Source: Camarhynchus parvulus (lineage: Eukaryota > Chordata > Aves > Passeriformes > Thraupidae). From it: a DNA stretch of 64,000 nucleotides. Below the pieces are notes generated by a model that worked only from the letters and a program-made list of their open reading frames with translations, made no database searches and was not told the DNA's origin. The translations under genes were made by a program, and so were the position numbers. The first letter of the stretch is position 1. Each line of letters opens with the position of its first letter. The DNA lies in contig NC_044596.1 of assembly GCF_901933205.1 (NCBI RefSeq), positions 5,550,104 to 5,614,103 on the forward strand, written 5' to 3'. Below, piece by piece: positions 12,601-33,416 of the stretch.

Positions 12601-15600
12601 AGTTCAGAGTTTGCAAAGAGGACGAGGAGGAGGAGGAGAAGTCCTCATCTTCGTCATCGCCGATGTCCCAGGCGTCGCTGGTGCTGCGGGCAAACTCGTG
12701 GAAGCTGGAGGCCTTCTTGCTCTTCATGGGCAGCCCGCCGGCCTTGGAGCGGTCCTTGATGAAGCTGTGAGCAGAGAGCAGGATCAGAGCCCTGCTGTTG
12801 GATCTGCTCATTTCCTTTCCTTTCCCCACGCCCTCGCTCTGATCAGCCAATCCCTTTTCCCAGTGTCCCTGTTCCTCCTCCCAGACCCAAGGAAGATGTT
12901 CAGTCTCTCTGGGCTGCCCGCTGTCAGCAGTGGCTGTCACAGGCTGCTGTGGCAGCAGTCTCTGAGGCCACAGTGGCAGCACACAGCTGGACAGGTGCCA
13001 GCCTGCCTGGCTCAGAAGGGCGAACGGGAGACAGGTACAATTCCTCCAGCTCTGCCTTCCCCCACCCTACACAAAACAGGAAGATTAACACCCCAAAAAA
13101 GGTCTTACAGCCTGGACAGAGGCATGTCAGAGGCAGACAGAGCAGGTCTCCTTCCATGGGCACTCCCAAAACAGCTGCAGTTGTTCCCAGCAGCCAGACC
13201 AGCCTGGGTCTTTCCTCGGGCACAGAAGGAATTTACTCTTTAGCTACAGAAGCCAAAGTCCACCACCTGCAGCAGGGAACTTTCCCCACTACCCAGCACG
13301 GGACAGGGACAAGGAGGCAGTTCAGACCAGGAATTCTGCCTTTTTCTGCTGGGAAGGCTGCTGCAGCTCTCCAGCCTTGTAGCTGCTGGGCAGCTTTACC
13401 TCCCTTTCCTTAATTCCTCCAGCTCCAAAGAGGAGCAGAAGGATCAGACACTGCTAAAAAAATCTGTTTCCTTTGATGTGGGTGTTACTGTATGGATTTC
13501 TGGCCATTAAGGGCAGCAGCAGATAAGCTCTCCCTGCAAGCTTTCACAGAGCTCAAGGCAGCACCACACCCCTTGCACTGCTGTCCTCCTCTGTTGCGAT
13601 ATCACAGTGCCAGGGATGCTGGAGACCTCCACCTACTGCAGAGCTGCCAGGCCTGGTGGCTGCACCTCCAGGAGACAAACACTTACTTCTTGGTGAGCCG
13701 GGAGTCCAGTGGAGGATGCTGTGCTCCATAGACAGGCTGAATGCTGCAGGAAGGGAAAAGAAAAAAATCCAAGATGCTGTAAAAAGAGGTCCTACAAATA
13801 ATCTCAGCCTAAACTGTGGTCATGCTTCTTGCCTGCTATCAGGAGCTGAATAAAAGCCCAAAAGCAGCTTCAAAAACCTTCTAAGTTACAAGCCTTAGAT
13901 CCAAAGTGCCACATGCAGATGAAGATTTGTTCTTTGCAGTAGCAAAGAGAAGCCTTGTTTAAACTCTTAGGCCTGGTCCAGCCTGAGCTGGGATTTGAGC
14001 ACTGCTCTTTCCTGCACCACCATCTCACTCCACATGTCCAGGTGTCTCAGCCTACCTGCACACACTGACATTTGTTCTCTTTTCCAGTTTGGGGAGCTCA
14101 CCCTCCCAGGCCCTGTGGGCAGGGAAGGACTCCAGGCAGTGACATTGGGCTCCTCCATAAATGCACTTGAGGGTTTGAAGCCCATGCTGGCTCTCAGGAT
14201 CACAGCCAATGCCACGGAGAAGGAATTCCTGGTAACAATACGTGGTTTGACTCGGGTCCAAATCCTGGTTTAATCAATTACTTCCTATGTGGCCTGAAAT
14301 GAGTCACCACAGCTTGGTCCCTGGTTCCTTGGGACAAGGAGCCTGAGGGCTCCAGGCCCTACAAGGGGAGCACCACCTCAGAGAGGAGCTACTAAAACCA
14401 TGCTCATGGCTGTTTTTACAGCCTCTGGAGGTGAGACAGGGATGCTGAGTTATCACCTGCATTGGAGGAACCATTCACAGCCACCCCACCCTGGGAAACA
14501 ACCTCTGGAAAACAAGTCCTGCAGTGCCATGGCACAGACAAAGGCCCTTTCAGAGCTGGCACACAAGGAACAAGCTTCTCTTGGGTCAATAGAGCTGGCC
14601 TGGTTTCTAGGAGCTGCAGATGGTGCCCGGCAGTAAAACCAGCAGGCCCAGCCATGGAGGGGAGGGATGGCAGCCTGCTGCAGCTGGGAACAAGCTGAGG
14701 ATGCAAAAGCAACAGGTCCAGCTGGCAGGGGAGAGATGCAGAGAGCCAGGGAAGAGGCTGGAAACAACCAGAGCACAGAGAGATGCTGGGGGAGCGGCCC
14801 AGCCAGGGTGGGCTCAGCACTGCAGGGGCTGTCCCTCGTGGCTGGAAGTCCTCCCTGAGTTTATCCATCGAGGATTAAGCCCAGGACAGAGTGTGATGAG
14901 TAATGAGCACCTGCAAGTCAGGACTGCAATTAAGCAGAGGCACCTCCACGGGTGGACATAGCAAAGAGATGATGAGGAGTAAGAAGAACAAGCCCTCCAG
15001 ATCAGCATTGCTTCCCAGTGACTTGTGGCAGGACAGGAGCCAGCAGAGCCTCTCCCATGCCCAGAACCAAGCTCAGTGTCCCAGGATATCCAGCCAAGGT
15101 TCCTCCTCCCTGTCAGGGGACCTGCTCTGATTCAGTGGAAGGTCTGGACTTCACAAGACCAATGAAGGACGTGTTGGAGAGAGGAGGAGAGGAAACCCTT
15201 TCCTGGGGTTCTGAAACAGTGTTTGATACAATGGCAGAGGGTCCCACCTGCACACAGCTCTTTTTGAAGTCTTACAAGCCAGACACTCCCCAACAAGAAC
15301 CTCAAGCTGATCTAAGCTGTGCTCCCAGCCTGACTGGATGAGTCCCCAGTTCTGTCCCAGTTTAATCTCTTTGGAACAGGCATTTCCTGTTCCCTGGATG
15401 TTCAGTGACCAATGGTGTGAGGGACAATGGCTGTGCTCCCCGTGTGACACCTCCAGGATCATCACAGGGTGTGAGTTATTGACCCTGCAGCAGAGCAGAG
15501 CCATGAAACACCACTGCCCCTCTGGACACACAACACATTTACTTCCAGCAGGCTGTTCCTCCCCTTTTAAAGCAGCATTTAAATAACCCCAGCAGACCCT

Positions 15601-17455
15601 GGCTGCCCATCTCGCTAAAGAGCAGGGAATAAACAACACAGAGGACAACATGCCAGAGCACTCAGCCAACACATCCCTAGAAAATTACCAGGCAGAGAAT
15701 GCAAAAAAACCACAAGACAGCCCTGGAAAAACAAAAAAGCATTTACCAGTTCTAAACTTACACCTAAAATCCACCCTAAATCTATAGGGACCAAAAGCTA
15801 TTAAACGTTATTAGCAAATAAAAGCTAATACAACTAAGTGACCAAATGCACAAAGTGTCATGGAAAAGGAAGCTAACACAGTATCCAAGTCCCTACAAAG
15901 CCTCTCCCTGCCAGATTGTCAGGGGAAAGAAAGGAGAGAGCCAAGAATTGGCACAGGAGGGTCTCTCAAAGCTCAGACTGAAAAGAAGAAAGGGAGGTTG
16001 ATGCCTGGTGACCATGGATGCAGGACATCCCACCTCCACCCTGGGGCTCAGGCTGCTGAAGAGCTGTGGGTGCCTGGCCCTGGAAACAGGCAGCACTCAG
16101 GGGGAACAAGGCTCCTGGGTGCAGGATATCTGCCAGGCAGGCAGGACAAGGGGAGAGCACTGCCAAAACCTTCCCCCTGCAGAGTGGCTCGGGCAGGCCC
16201 GGCTGCCAGACCGGTTCACCTGGTTTGAGCTTCCAAGGAAAAGCTCAGAAGTCACCAAAAGGAGAAGAGAGGTGCTGTCCACGACCACCAGCTGAGAGCA
16301 GGGCTGACACCTTCGGGTAAGAGGCAGGAACAGTGGGGAAATAACCCAGGGAAAGCACAGGATTGTCCTCCCACAGGGGCAGCAGAGGACGAACAGAGAG
16401 CTCCTTGCTCTCCCTCTGCTTACACAGACATGGATTGTCCAGCCAACCTGAAGGAGCTGCACAGTGACAAGCAGATGAGTGAAAACACTTTAGAAAGAGA
16501 TATTTAACTGGCCCAGCAGGATTTAAAACCAACTAAGCATTACAGACTGCACCCATACCCCAGGAGGTAAAGGGCAGGGTTCAGATAAGGCAAATGAGAG
16601 CAGAAGTGAGGAGCACCAGGCAGGAAAAGCACTTGAGAAACCTCCACAGAGAGGCTGATGCCCTCTTTCCATGTCAGCCTTGCTCCCAAGGCGGTGTAGG
16701 GAGCCTCTCCTTCATCAGCACCAGCCTCTTCTTCCTAAATACCACGTCCATCACACATTTCACTTATTTCTACCACCCCTGAGAGGAACCAGGGCATCAC
16801 GGCCGGAGGAACTGAGGCAGGGGAGGTACAAGCAGAGCCCTCACAGTCCTTCCCCTCGAGCAGGAGCGACATCCCACACAGGAGAGGGGAATGGGGGGCT
16901 CCATGCCTTAGCAGGGGACACCCCTCTGGGACAGAGCTGCCGCCAGCCAAGGCGACACCTCTCAGGACTTGGGAAGGATGAATTTTTTCAGTATCTGTGG
17001 AAAGGAGGATGGCCCAGCCCTGGCTCTGAGCCTACCCCCAAGAGGCCTCCAAGGCACCCCGATCCCTCCACCCTGCCTGCCATGGGGCACACAGGGGGTC
17101 CCCGCAGCCCCCACACCGCCTGCCTGGTCCCACAGGTGAGGGAGCAGCTCTGACCCTCCCCCTGTCCCCCCCACATTGAACCTTCCACAGCAAAATCCCC
17201 GTCCCACGGCCTGGGGGGGCCCTGGCACCCCCTTATTGCAGGGAGGAACCCCAGCCACTCAGCCCCGCAGCCGGGACAGATCCTCCGGGTATCCCCGAGC
17301 CTTACCGGGGTGCCCTCAGCCCCGATCCCGGCCGGGTCACCGCCCCTTCCCCGCCGGAGCGCGGGGGGCGCGGCCCTCGCACCCCTTCCCGGGGCTCACC
17401 TGCCCGGCAGCTTGGCGCTCCGCTTCCAGAACTGCCTGCCGCTCTCGGCCGCCAT
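6689..17455 (-). CDS. TBC1D22B: TBC1D22B, TBC1 domain family member 22B (Rab GTPase-activating protein)
   Basis: This is a predicted Rab GAP; family work places it at the Golgi. The 13 coding exons, in gene order, are 17455-17400, 13743-13687, 12764-12448, 11635-11456, 10982-10912, 10538-10410, 10010-9945, 9099-8985, 8524-8418, 8079-8004, 7734-7607, 7377-7282 and 6817-6689. All phases join, giving 508 codons plus TAG (human about 505). The N-terminus is MAAESGRQFWKRSAKLPG, followed by a Ser/Asp-rich linker (SDAWDIGDDEDEDFSSS). The TBC domain is about residues 205-470. It holds the arginine-finger motif IHIDIPRTNP (Arg about 277) and the glutamine-finger motif GYVQGINDL (Gln about 312), so GAP activity should be intact. 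The C-terminus is YMFADAPNHYRR. The start is the ATG in a Kozak-like GCCATGG in a CpG island. Confidence 0.97.
11636..12447 (-). other. TBC1D22B: TBC1D22B intron 3
   Basis: The intron has a GTAAG donor next to 12448 and a GCTAG acceptor next to 11635. I see no repeat and no second gene. Confidence 0.7.
12765..13686 (-). other. TBC1D22B: TBC1D22B intron 2
   Basis: The intron has a GTAAGT donor at 13686-13681 and a CTCACAG acceptor next to 12764. The plus-strand open frame across it is a shadow of the exon sequence. No other feature is seen. Confidence 0.7.
13744..17399 (-). other. TBC1D22B: TBC1D22B intron 1 (3.7 kb)
   Basis: This is the largest intron of the gene, with a GTGAGC donor at the CpG-island exon and a CTGCAG acceptor at 13744. 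It is G/C-moderate, has no CR1 tail that I can see, and has no family-matching ORF. First introns often hold enhancers, but nothing here identifies one. Confidence 0.7.
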
Positions 17456-17770
17456 GGCGGAGGGCGGGGCGGGCGCGGCGGGCCGGCCAGCCCCGGGCGG
17501 GGAGCGGGGACCCCCGGCCGGCCGGCCCCCGGCGCGGCGCGGGGCGCGGAGCAAGGCGCGGCCCCCGCAGCCGCCTCAGGCCCGCCCGCCCGCAGCCCGC
17601 GGCGCCGCCATCTTGGCTCCGGGCGGGCCCAGCGCCGCCATTGGCCGCTGTGCGCGAGGCGTCGCGGATCCGCCAATCGCAGGCGGGCGCGGCCGTGACG
17701 CGTGCGGGGGGCGGGGTCTGCTACGCTGGAGGGACGGGAGATACCATGGGGGCGCGGGGGGGGGACTGGG
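17340..17770 (-). promoter_or_regulatory. TBC1D22B: TBC1D22B CpG-island promoter
   Basis: This very G/C- and CpG-rich block surrounds the first coding exon. On the gene strand it carries a YY1-type CCAAGATGGCGG (17,604-17,615), CCAAT boxes in CGCCATTGGCC (about 17,636-17,645) and CGCCAATCG (about 17,671-17,679), and a CRE-like TGACG near 17,696. This is typical of a TATA-less housekeeping promoter. YY1 sites of this form usually sit just downstream of the start, so transcription probably begins near 17,620; that is inferred. Confidence 0.75.
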
Positions 17771-18797
17771 GCGGCACCACCCAGCTCCTGCCGGGGGGGG
17801 GGGCTGAATGACATTTTCTGGGATTTTGGGATTTCGGCTTTTCCAGGGAATTCGCGGCGCGGTTTCATCCCCGCCCTGGATCCCGCTCCGCTGTCGTGTG
17901 GCGTTTTAGGTCCGGCAAAGTGGCTGCTTCGGTCTGACACAGGAACTGTTTCTGTTCAGACTTTTAGAATTAAATAAATTAAATAAATTAAAAATTGCCT
18001 CCAGGCAGCGTGGCATTTTCTGCACCAGACGCTATTATTTGTCTTCTTTTTATTTATAGTGCATAAAGCCCATAAATAGTGCTCCAGATTGGAGTAACAC
18101 CTCTCATATTATTACTATTATTCTCCACCCCACTTACTCCCATATGGAGCACTGAAGAATAATTATTAATGAGCAATTATGCAAATATTCTATTGTATAT
18201 GCAAATTAGGGGATAAAATCTTTTCCTATTGCCACCCCATAGCAAATACCAAACACCTGCAGCACAAAGAACTGCAAAAAAAGCAAAAAGAAATGAAAAA
18301 CAAACACACACACATGTACAAAATAGAACGTCATAGGAAGAGTCAAAACCTGAACCACAAGTCCTGCCTGGGTGGGATTTCCCCTCCCTAAACCTTCCTC
18401 TGTGCTTCCTGCATCCACGTGGCCTTGGAATGCCACACAATGGATGGATGTGCTGGCTGTAAATATTTACCTATTGCACAGCACCTTCACTCAGGCTCCT
18501 GAGGTTCTGACTGAAGGGACGCCTGCAAATCACTCTTTATTTTTACACAGATCTTAAAACCCAACTCCAGTTCATGGCCTGTTAGTTCTGCACAGTCTAA
18601 ACCAGGCTCTTGGTTGGCTTTCAGGGCTGTGAGCCAGGTTTTACCCACAAACATGCTGCTGCTCTGGAAAACAAATGCAATTTATTATTGGATGTTTCCT
18701 TGACTCCCCCATTCCAGTAACACGTTTAAAAAGATGGTATAAAAATCATCAAGTGCTGTAGAAATCGTTGGTAATGATGAAGTGCTTGTCCTGCAGG
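17771..18797. other. Intergenic region between PHTF1 3' end and TBC1D22B promoter
   Basis: About 1 kb of mostly A/T-rich DNA separates the two genes. It contains short direct TAAATAAAT repeats near 17,970-17,990 and an ACACACAC run near 18,303-18,314. It has no ORF with family resemblance and no recognisable repeat family. It marks the boundary between human 6p21-type and 1p13-type genes. Confidence 0.65.
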
Positions 18798-18803
18798 TTT
18801 ATT
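18798..18803 (-). terminator. PHTF1: PHTF1 candidate poly(A) signal AATAAA
   Basis: Plus-strand TTTATT reads AATAAA on the gene strand, about 1.06 kb after the stop, in A/T-rich flanking sequence. Two further AATAAA copies downstream are alternatives. Confidence 0.55.
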
Positions 18804-19861
18804 TGCACATTTTACTATATAAAAATGTCACCTTTTACATCTCACAACTTTTCCTTGCACATAAAATAGCTGTAAACAATTTACTACCAAAGATTCTTCT
18901 GCCATTTCACCCTCCTGTGAAGGAATGAGAAGTTCCTCAGTTTTTGCTCTTTTCACTACTAATAAATAGAAGCCATTGGAGCCAGTGAAGGGAAATGTTA
19001 CAGAAGCCTTCAAATGTTTTCCTGCTCTCCATGACCTTTCTGAACACGAACCTGAGGAAGTCTTTGTCAAAGCTGGTTTTTCCCCCCAGCTGCTCCCACC
19101 ATGGAGCAGAGCTGCTGTCACAGCCAGGACAGGATGGAGCTGAGTATTCCAGGGAACAGATGTGGCAAAACATTCTCCAGCTCATGAACACTTTGCCTGT
19201 AGTGTGTGTTGAGAGGTTTTTCTCCTGTAACCACTGTCCTCAATAATTTTTTTGCAGCACAACCCCCCCCAGCAGGATTTGTGTGCTGCTGGATGGGCAG
19301 CAGGGAAGGGGAATTCACCTGGTGCATCCTGGGGTGCTTCAGGATGGAGGCAAAGCCTTGAGCACACAGAGCTTTGAGGAAAGAAAAGCTCTTCAGCACA
19401 GCCAGCTCAGTGCAGCAAAGGATTTCCAACCTGGAATATTCCAGTGCAGCCCCAGGAAGGCTGACTGGGCCAGGAGAGCTGAGTCCCTCCTTGCCACATG
19501 CTCAGGTTTTACAGAACCGTGGCCCCAGGCACAGCCAGTGGTGTCCCCCAGCTGCAGCTCTTATATGGCTTTAGTGTTTGATGTCCCACACCAGCTCCTG
19601 CTGGTTCAGTGCCAGCTGCCAGCATTTGGCCCCATTAATCCAGTTTTTCTGTGCATGCCATGGGATGGCATCACTGATGAGACCAGTTCACTCTGGATGT
19701 TGTAGAGCAGTAAAGCAGAAAGAAAACTTCTGATGCACACACTGGGAATCTGTTTTAAAATTGGAATTACAGATTTCTGTCAGTTTTCTTCTTTCTGCTC
19801 ACACTGCTGGTTCTCTTCTCTGGTGGCTGGTGGAGATGCCCAGGGCTGATGTTCTGCCAGT
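18798..19861 (-). other. PHTF1: PHTF1 3' UTR
   Basis: This is the sequence after the TGA at 19862-19864. The best poly(A) signal is a minus-strand AATAAA at 18798-18803; others lie at 18681-18686 and 18536-18541. No other gene is seen. Confidence 0.65.
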
Positions 19862-29270
<9,409 letters not shown>

Positions 29271-29326
29271 TCAAACCGCAGAGGAAAGAAGCGCCCAGGC
29301 GGGTAAAGGACAAAATCAGACTTTTG

Positions 29327-29332
29327 TTTATT
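29327..29332 (-). terminator. RSBN1: RSBN1 distal poly(A) signal AATAAA
   Basis: Plus-strand TTTATT in a TTTTGTTTATTAAA context reads AATAAA on the gene strand. It is the last signal before the PHTF1 CpG island, only about 230 bp from the PHTF1 ATG. Confidence 0.6.
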
Positions 29333-30294
29333 AAAAAAATACTTTACAGGAAAAAAATTCTATGCATTCCGCAGGACTATTTTACAAAGAAATAGCTTAA
29401 CAGTTTGACACTGGTGTACAGTCAGCTACCGGGGGCGCGGGGGGGCGCGGGCCGCCCCCGCACACGCGCGAATGTCAATAAATACACTAAGGCCGCACAA
29501 AGCAAACAGTCGTCCAGGCAATTGTACACGTCCTCTGGAGGCAGAGACCTTAGATAAATTAAAACCACAGAAAAAAATAATCGTAGCTGCCAATCAAATC
29601 AAATTAAATCACGAAACAGCAATACAGGAGTCGGTATCTTTACATGTTGTACAGAGAAATCAGGAAAAGCGGGTGTTTGGGTGCTCGGGGTGCCCTGGCA
29701 CTGCTCGGAGCCCTCAGGAAGGGACAGAAAAGGCTCAGGGGGACAGGGGACGAGCCCTGGGCTCCTCTCGCAGCCCTCAGGGCTGCCCAGGCTCAGCACA
29801 CCTCGGGAACTGCAGCTGCAGGGTTCAGCACTCAGCTCACTGGGGAAAGCTCTGACAATGTGCCTGACCTGTAACACGCAGGGAACCTGGCAGAGCACAG
29901 CAGGACACTGTGAAAAGTGTCCCTTAGGATGCCCTGGGGACACCTCGTGGTGTCCCCCCTCTCCTGGAGCAGGACCTGGAGCTGGTCTAGAGGAGAGAGG
30001 AAACCAAATTCACCCTGCATTTGCTGGTCCACTTCTAGCCCAGCTGAGCCACTTTATCCCTGGGATGTTTTAGTCACCAGCACTTGATTAAAGCCCAGCC
30101 TAAGCCTCAGCTCTGTTTCACAGAGCGCTTGGTCAATAACAGCTGTCCCCAGCACAAAGCTGGAGTGTTTTCTACCTGACACACATCACAGAGCAGATCC
30201 TCATAAATGGAGCACTGAGGATTTGCAGAACTGACCAGCACATTTGTATTTAGGAACTATATCTCTGCTTTCCACTGAGAGTAATAGAAAGTTA

Positions 30295-30575
30295 AGACCT
30301 TAAAAATCATCCAGTCCCAACTCCCTGCCATGTGCAGGGACACCTCCCACCGGGCCAGGCTGCCCAACCTGGCTTTGAAAACTTCCCTGGGCAGCCAGAT
30401 CCTCACCACCCATCACATCTCTTCCTTATCTCTCACCTCAATTCCTCCTCTTTTGATTTGTGCCCATTTCCCTTGTCCTGTCACTCAGCTCCTGATGAAC
30501 AGCCCCTGCAGATCCTGGAAGGGGCTGTGAGGTGTCCACACTGAACAGCCCCAGCTTCCTCAGCCTTAGAACAAG
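30295..30575 (-). repeat. CR1 LINE fragment in RSBN1 3' UTR
   Basis: Antisense CR1 with CCATGTGCAGGGACACCTCC, CCCATTTCCCTTGTCCTGTC and TGAACAGCCCCAGCTTCCTC blocks. It would be transcribed as part of the long RSBN1 3' UTR. Confidence 0.75.
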
Positions 30576-32968
30576 CCACCAAATGTGGCTCAAAAAATCA
30601 CATCAAATCAAAGGTGATTAGCTCATTAAGGAGGCTGCTTTAGGAAATATTGGAGAAATTCAAATAGCAGCTATTTAACACGAGATATTCAGAAATATTT
30701 ACTGGATTTGTTCTACTCAAACACTAAATGGCTTGAACTTGTTACTTCCTCTCTAAACTTCTCTAGCTCATAAAAAATCAAGAGCTCTACAGGTCTTGGG
30801 CTGGAAAATATTTGCATTTATCCCATTAAGGCTTTGTTCTGGGCAACTGAAGCAATGGCTGGAGATTGAGCAGCTTCCCAAGCAATCCCTCTCACACTTT
30901 ACATGCAGAGCTGAGGTGGAATTTGAAAGTCTGCCAGTTTGGTTAAAGCACAGCAAAGCTGAGCATGGATTTAGTAAGAGATTCTCAAGCAGCTTGTTCC
31001 TCTCTCCCTCAGTCTTCCAAAATAGGATAGCATCAGCAACATTCAGGTCATTCAAAGAGACTTTTATTTATGTGCATTTAAATCTGACATTAGGTTTAAG
31101 TTAGTAACTGAGCAGAGCACAGAGAGCATGATGCTATTGGCCATGTCCCTCCATGCAAGAGGAAGTCAGAGCATTTTCCAGCTATTTCAGGCTGTTGTCA
31201 CAGATTTCACTAAAGCTACAGCTTGGAAAGCAGCACAGACCACCCTAGTCTTCCTTCATTTGCAAACATGCTATTAGAATTTACAGAGGACTTCCAAATG
31301 GATTCTCTCTTCATTCCATCCCAATTTTCCCAGTTAACAGGTTGGTGCCCGGGGGCTCTCAGCCTGTTTGCTCTGCTGTGGCCCGGCAGGTGTGACAGTT
31401 CCTGAGTGAGCAGAGCTGGCTGCCAGGGAAGGGCCACCCCGGACAGGGCTGGGAGCAGCACGGGAGAGGCAGAACAGGCACGTGGAAGACTCGCAGACTT
31501 GGTCAAAAGGAAAGAACACCCCTGGGGAATCTTTGAATGTGAAGGATGAACTGAAACCACTATTGCCTGTGAGGAATTTTACTTTGCACAACCCTTAAAG
31601 CTATGAAATTCCTCTCAACATAAAAAGTGGAAAAAACCCACCAGAGAACTGACGGCTCCTTTCTGAGCCGCGCTGAGTCATCTAGAATTTCTGCTAAGAT
31701 TAAATTACACCCCTGCATGAATCACATTACTTCTCATCATAAAAGCTTTCCATTCTAACACCTTATTTACACAGATTACTAAACGAGTCACTACCACTTC
31801 AATCTGTAAATTAGTTTTAAATTGAAATATTTCCTAGTCCTCATTTTTGTACCGAAGACAATACATACATACACATAAGGAGTAATACAGGTTCTAACTA
31901 ATCACTGCAGTATCTTCTGAGGATTATTTCTCTATCAGTTTAAAATAGTGACCTCTACACTGAGGTGCTAATATGTATATAAAAGCCTACACAAACAATA
32001 TTGCACAAAGTAAGATTTATAATAGAGTAACATATTTTAGAGACCCTTATAAAGAGAAGAGTAATAATTGATATTAAAAAGATGCATCCAGAACTAACAC
32101 AGCATCTTTGCTTTTGTCTAGTCTAACATAGTGTTTCAAATCTTTCCTACCCCAGTGAGGATTAGAACAAATGAAGTTATCTGGAGACAGCTTAAGTTGC
32201 ACCAAACCCCAACTTGTACTCTAAATGTGGGGAGGGGGGAGGGAAAAGGGACTTTTCCTTTTGATGACTGGAAAGGGCAGTAATAAATCGGGGAGTGAAA
32301 GTCAAATACAGGTTACACGTTAACATCCAGAAATATTGAAAGATTGTTTAAAAACTGTTGATAGCTGACACTCTACACATTGAGCACGTGCTGCTGATTT
32401 TTCCACAGTAACTGGGCACCCAGGAGCTACACATGGAAAAAGCAGTCCAATGCCAAAACACTTTTTATTGTGAAATACTAATACAGAACTTACACAGTAA
32501 GGCTGTCCTTATTCTAGGAAGTCAGGTATCAGCTCAATGCTTATTATATTAAGTGCATCAGTACAAGGGAAAGTGTGGATCCATTGGACACGTTACGACC
32601 CCATCAAAACAAGCTGCCAAGTTGGTTAAGTATTTTAAAGCCTTAAAGTGCTCAAAGATAGCAGTTTCCTCCACAAGACTACCGAGAGGTTCTCTAATTT
32701 TGACACTAGCATTTATCACATTCAGGGAAGATGTATTTTGGAAGCAAAAACCCCCACACCAAACAACATAAGCAGTGCTATGAGAAGTGTTAGGTCAGTA
32801 AGTCATTGCATTTCAACAGGAATCAGACACTTGCTTCAGTTCTTTTTACAGGTTACCCTTGTAGGAACTGTAAGAAACATCAATTTCTATAGCTTGTATA
32901 TAAACCAACATGTCAAGAACAGACATACCAAAAATTCCACAAATCATCAAAAGTGCTGTGCTTTCTCT

Positions 32969-33004
32969 ATTTTTTCTTTTTTTTTTCTTTTTTTTTTTTT
33001 TTTT
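32969..33004. repeat. Poly(T) tract
   Basis: A T-run broken by a few C bases inside the RSBN1 3' UTR, so an A-rich tract in the transcript. Confidence 0.85.
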
Positions 33005-33416
33005 AAGCAATTAAAATGAGATGGGGAAATCACTTTGCAAGTCTTCTACAAAAGCATCACTTTCTGGTGAAGATTAGAGATAAAGTAAAAGTAGGGAAAT
33101 AACACTGACCAATGGAGTTCAATAATTTCATATTCCTGGAGGAATTCCAATCTGACTTTGAGAAGATATTCAACATCTCTTTACTTAAACAGAAAGAAGT
33201 GGTAGACCACTGTTACAGGTTGTACTAAGGGGTTAAAATACAACTTGAATTTTGCATAATCTGTGTAAAAAAGATATGCTTGACATTTTGGAATGTCACC
33301 TTTCTTTATAGAATTATAGGCAAGATTTCTCCAATAAAACATAAGCCAGTTATAAAACTATAACTTCACATCAAAATTTTAAAAAGTTGTTTAAAAAATG
33401 TTTGAATATATACATA

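Larger units (their letters stand above)
29327..33416 (-). other. RSBN1: RSBN1 3' UTR
   Basis: A long 3' UTR follows the TGA at 33417-33419. Minus-strand AATAAA signals occur at 32464-32469, 31063-31068 and 29327-29332. The last gives 4.1 kb, in line with the long 3' UTR known for this gene. It includes a minus-oriented CR1 fragment (about 30,295-30,575), a poly(T) tract (32,969-33,004) and a G/C-rich patch (29,428-29,470). No other gene is seen. Confidence 0.65.

Noticed and set aside
12437..13243. 268-codon plus-strand open frame
   Set aside because: It is the antisense shadow of TBC1D22B exon 3 and its intron.
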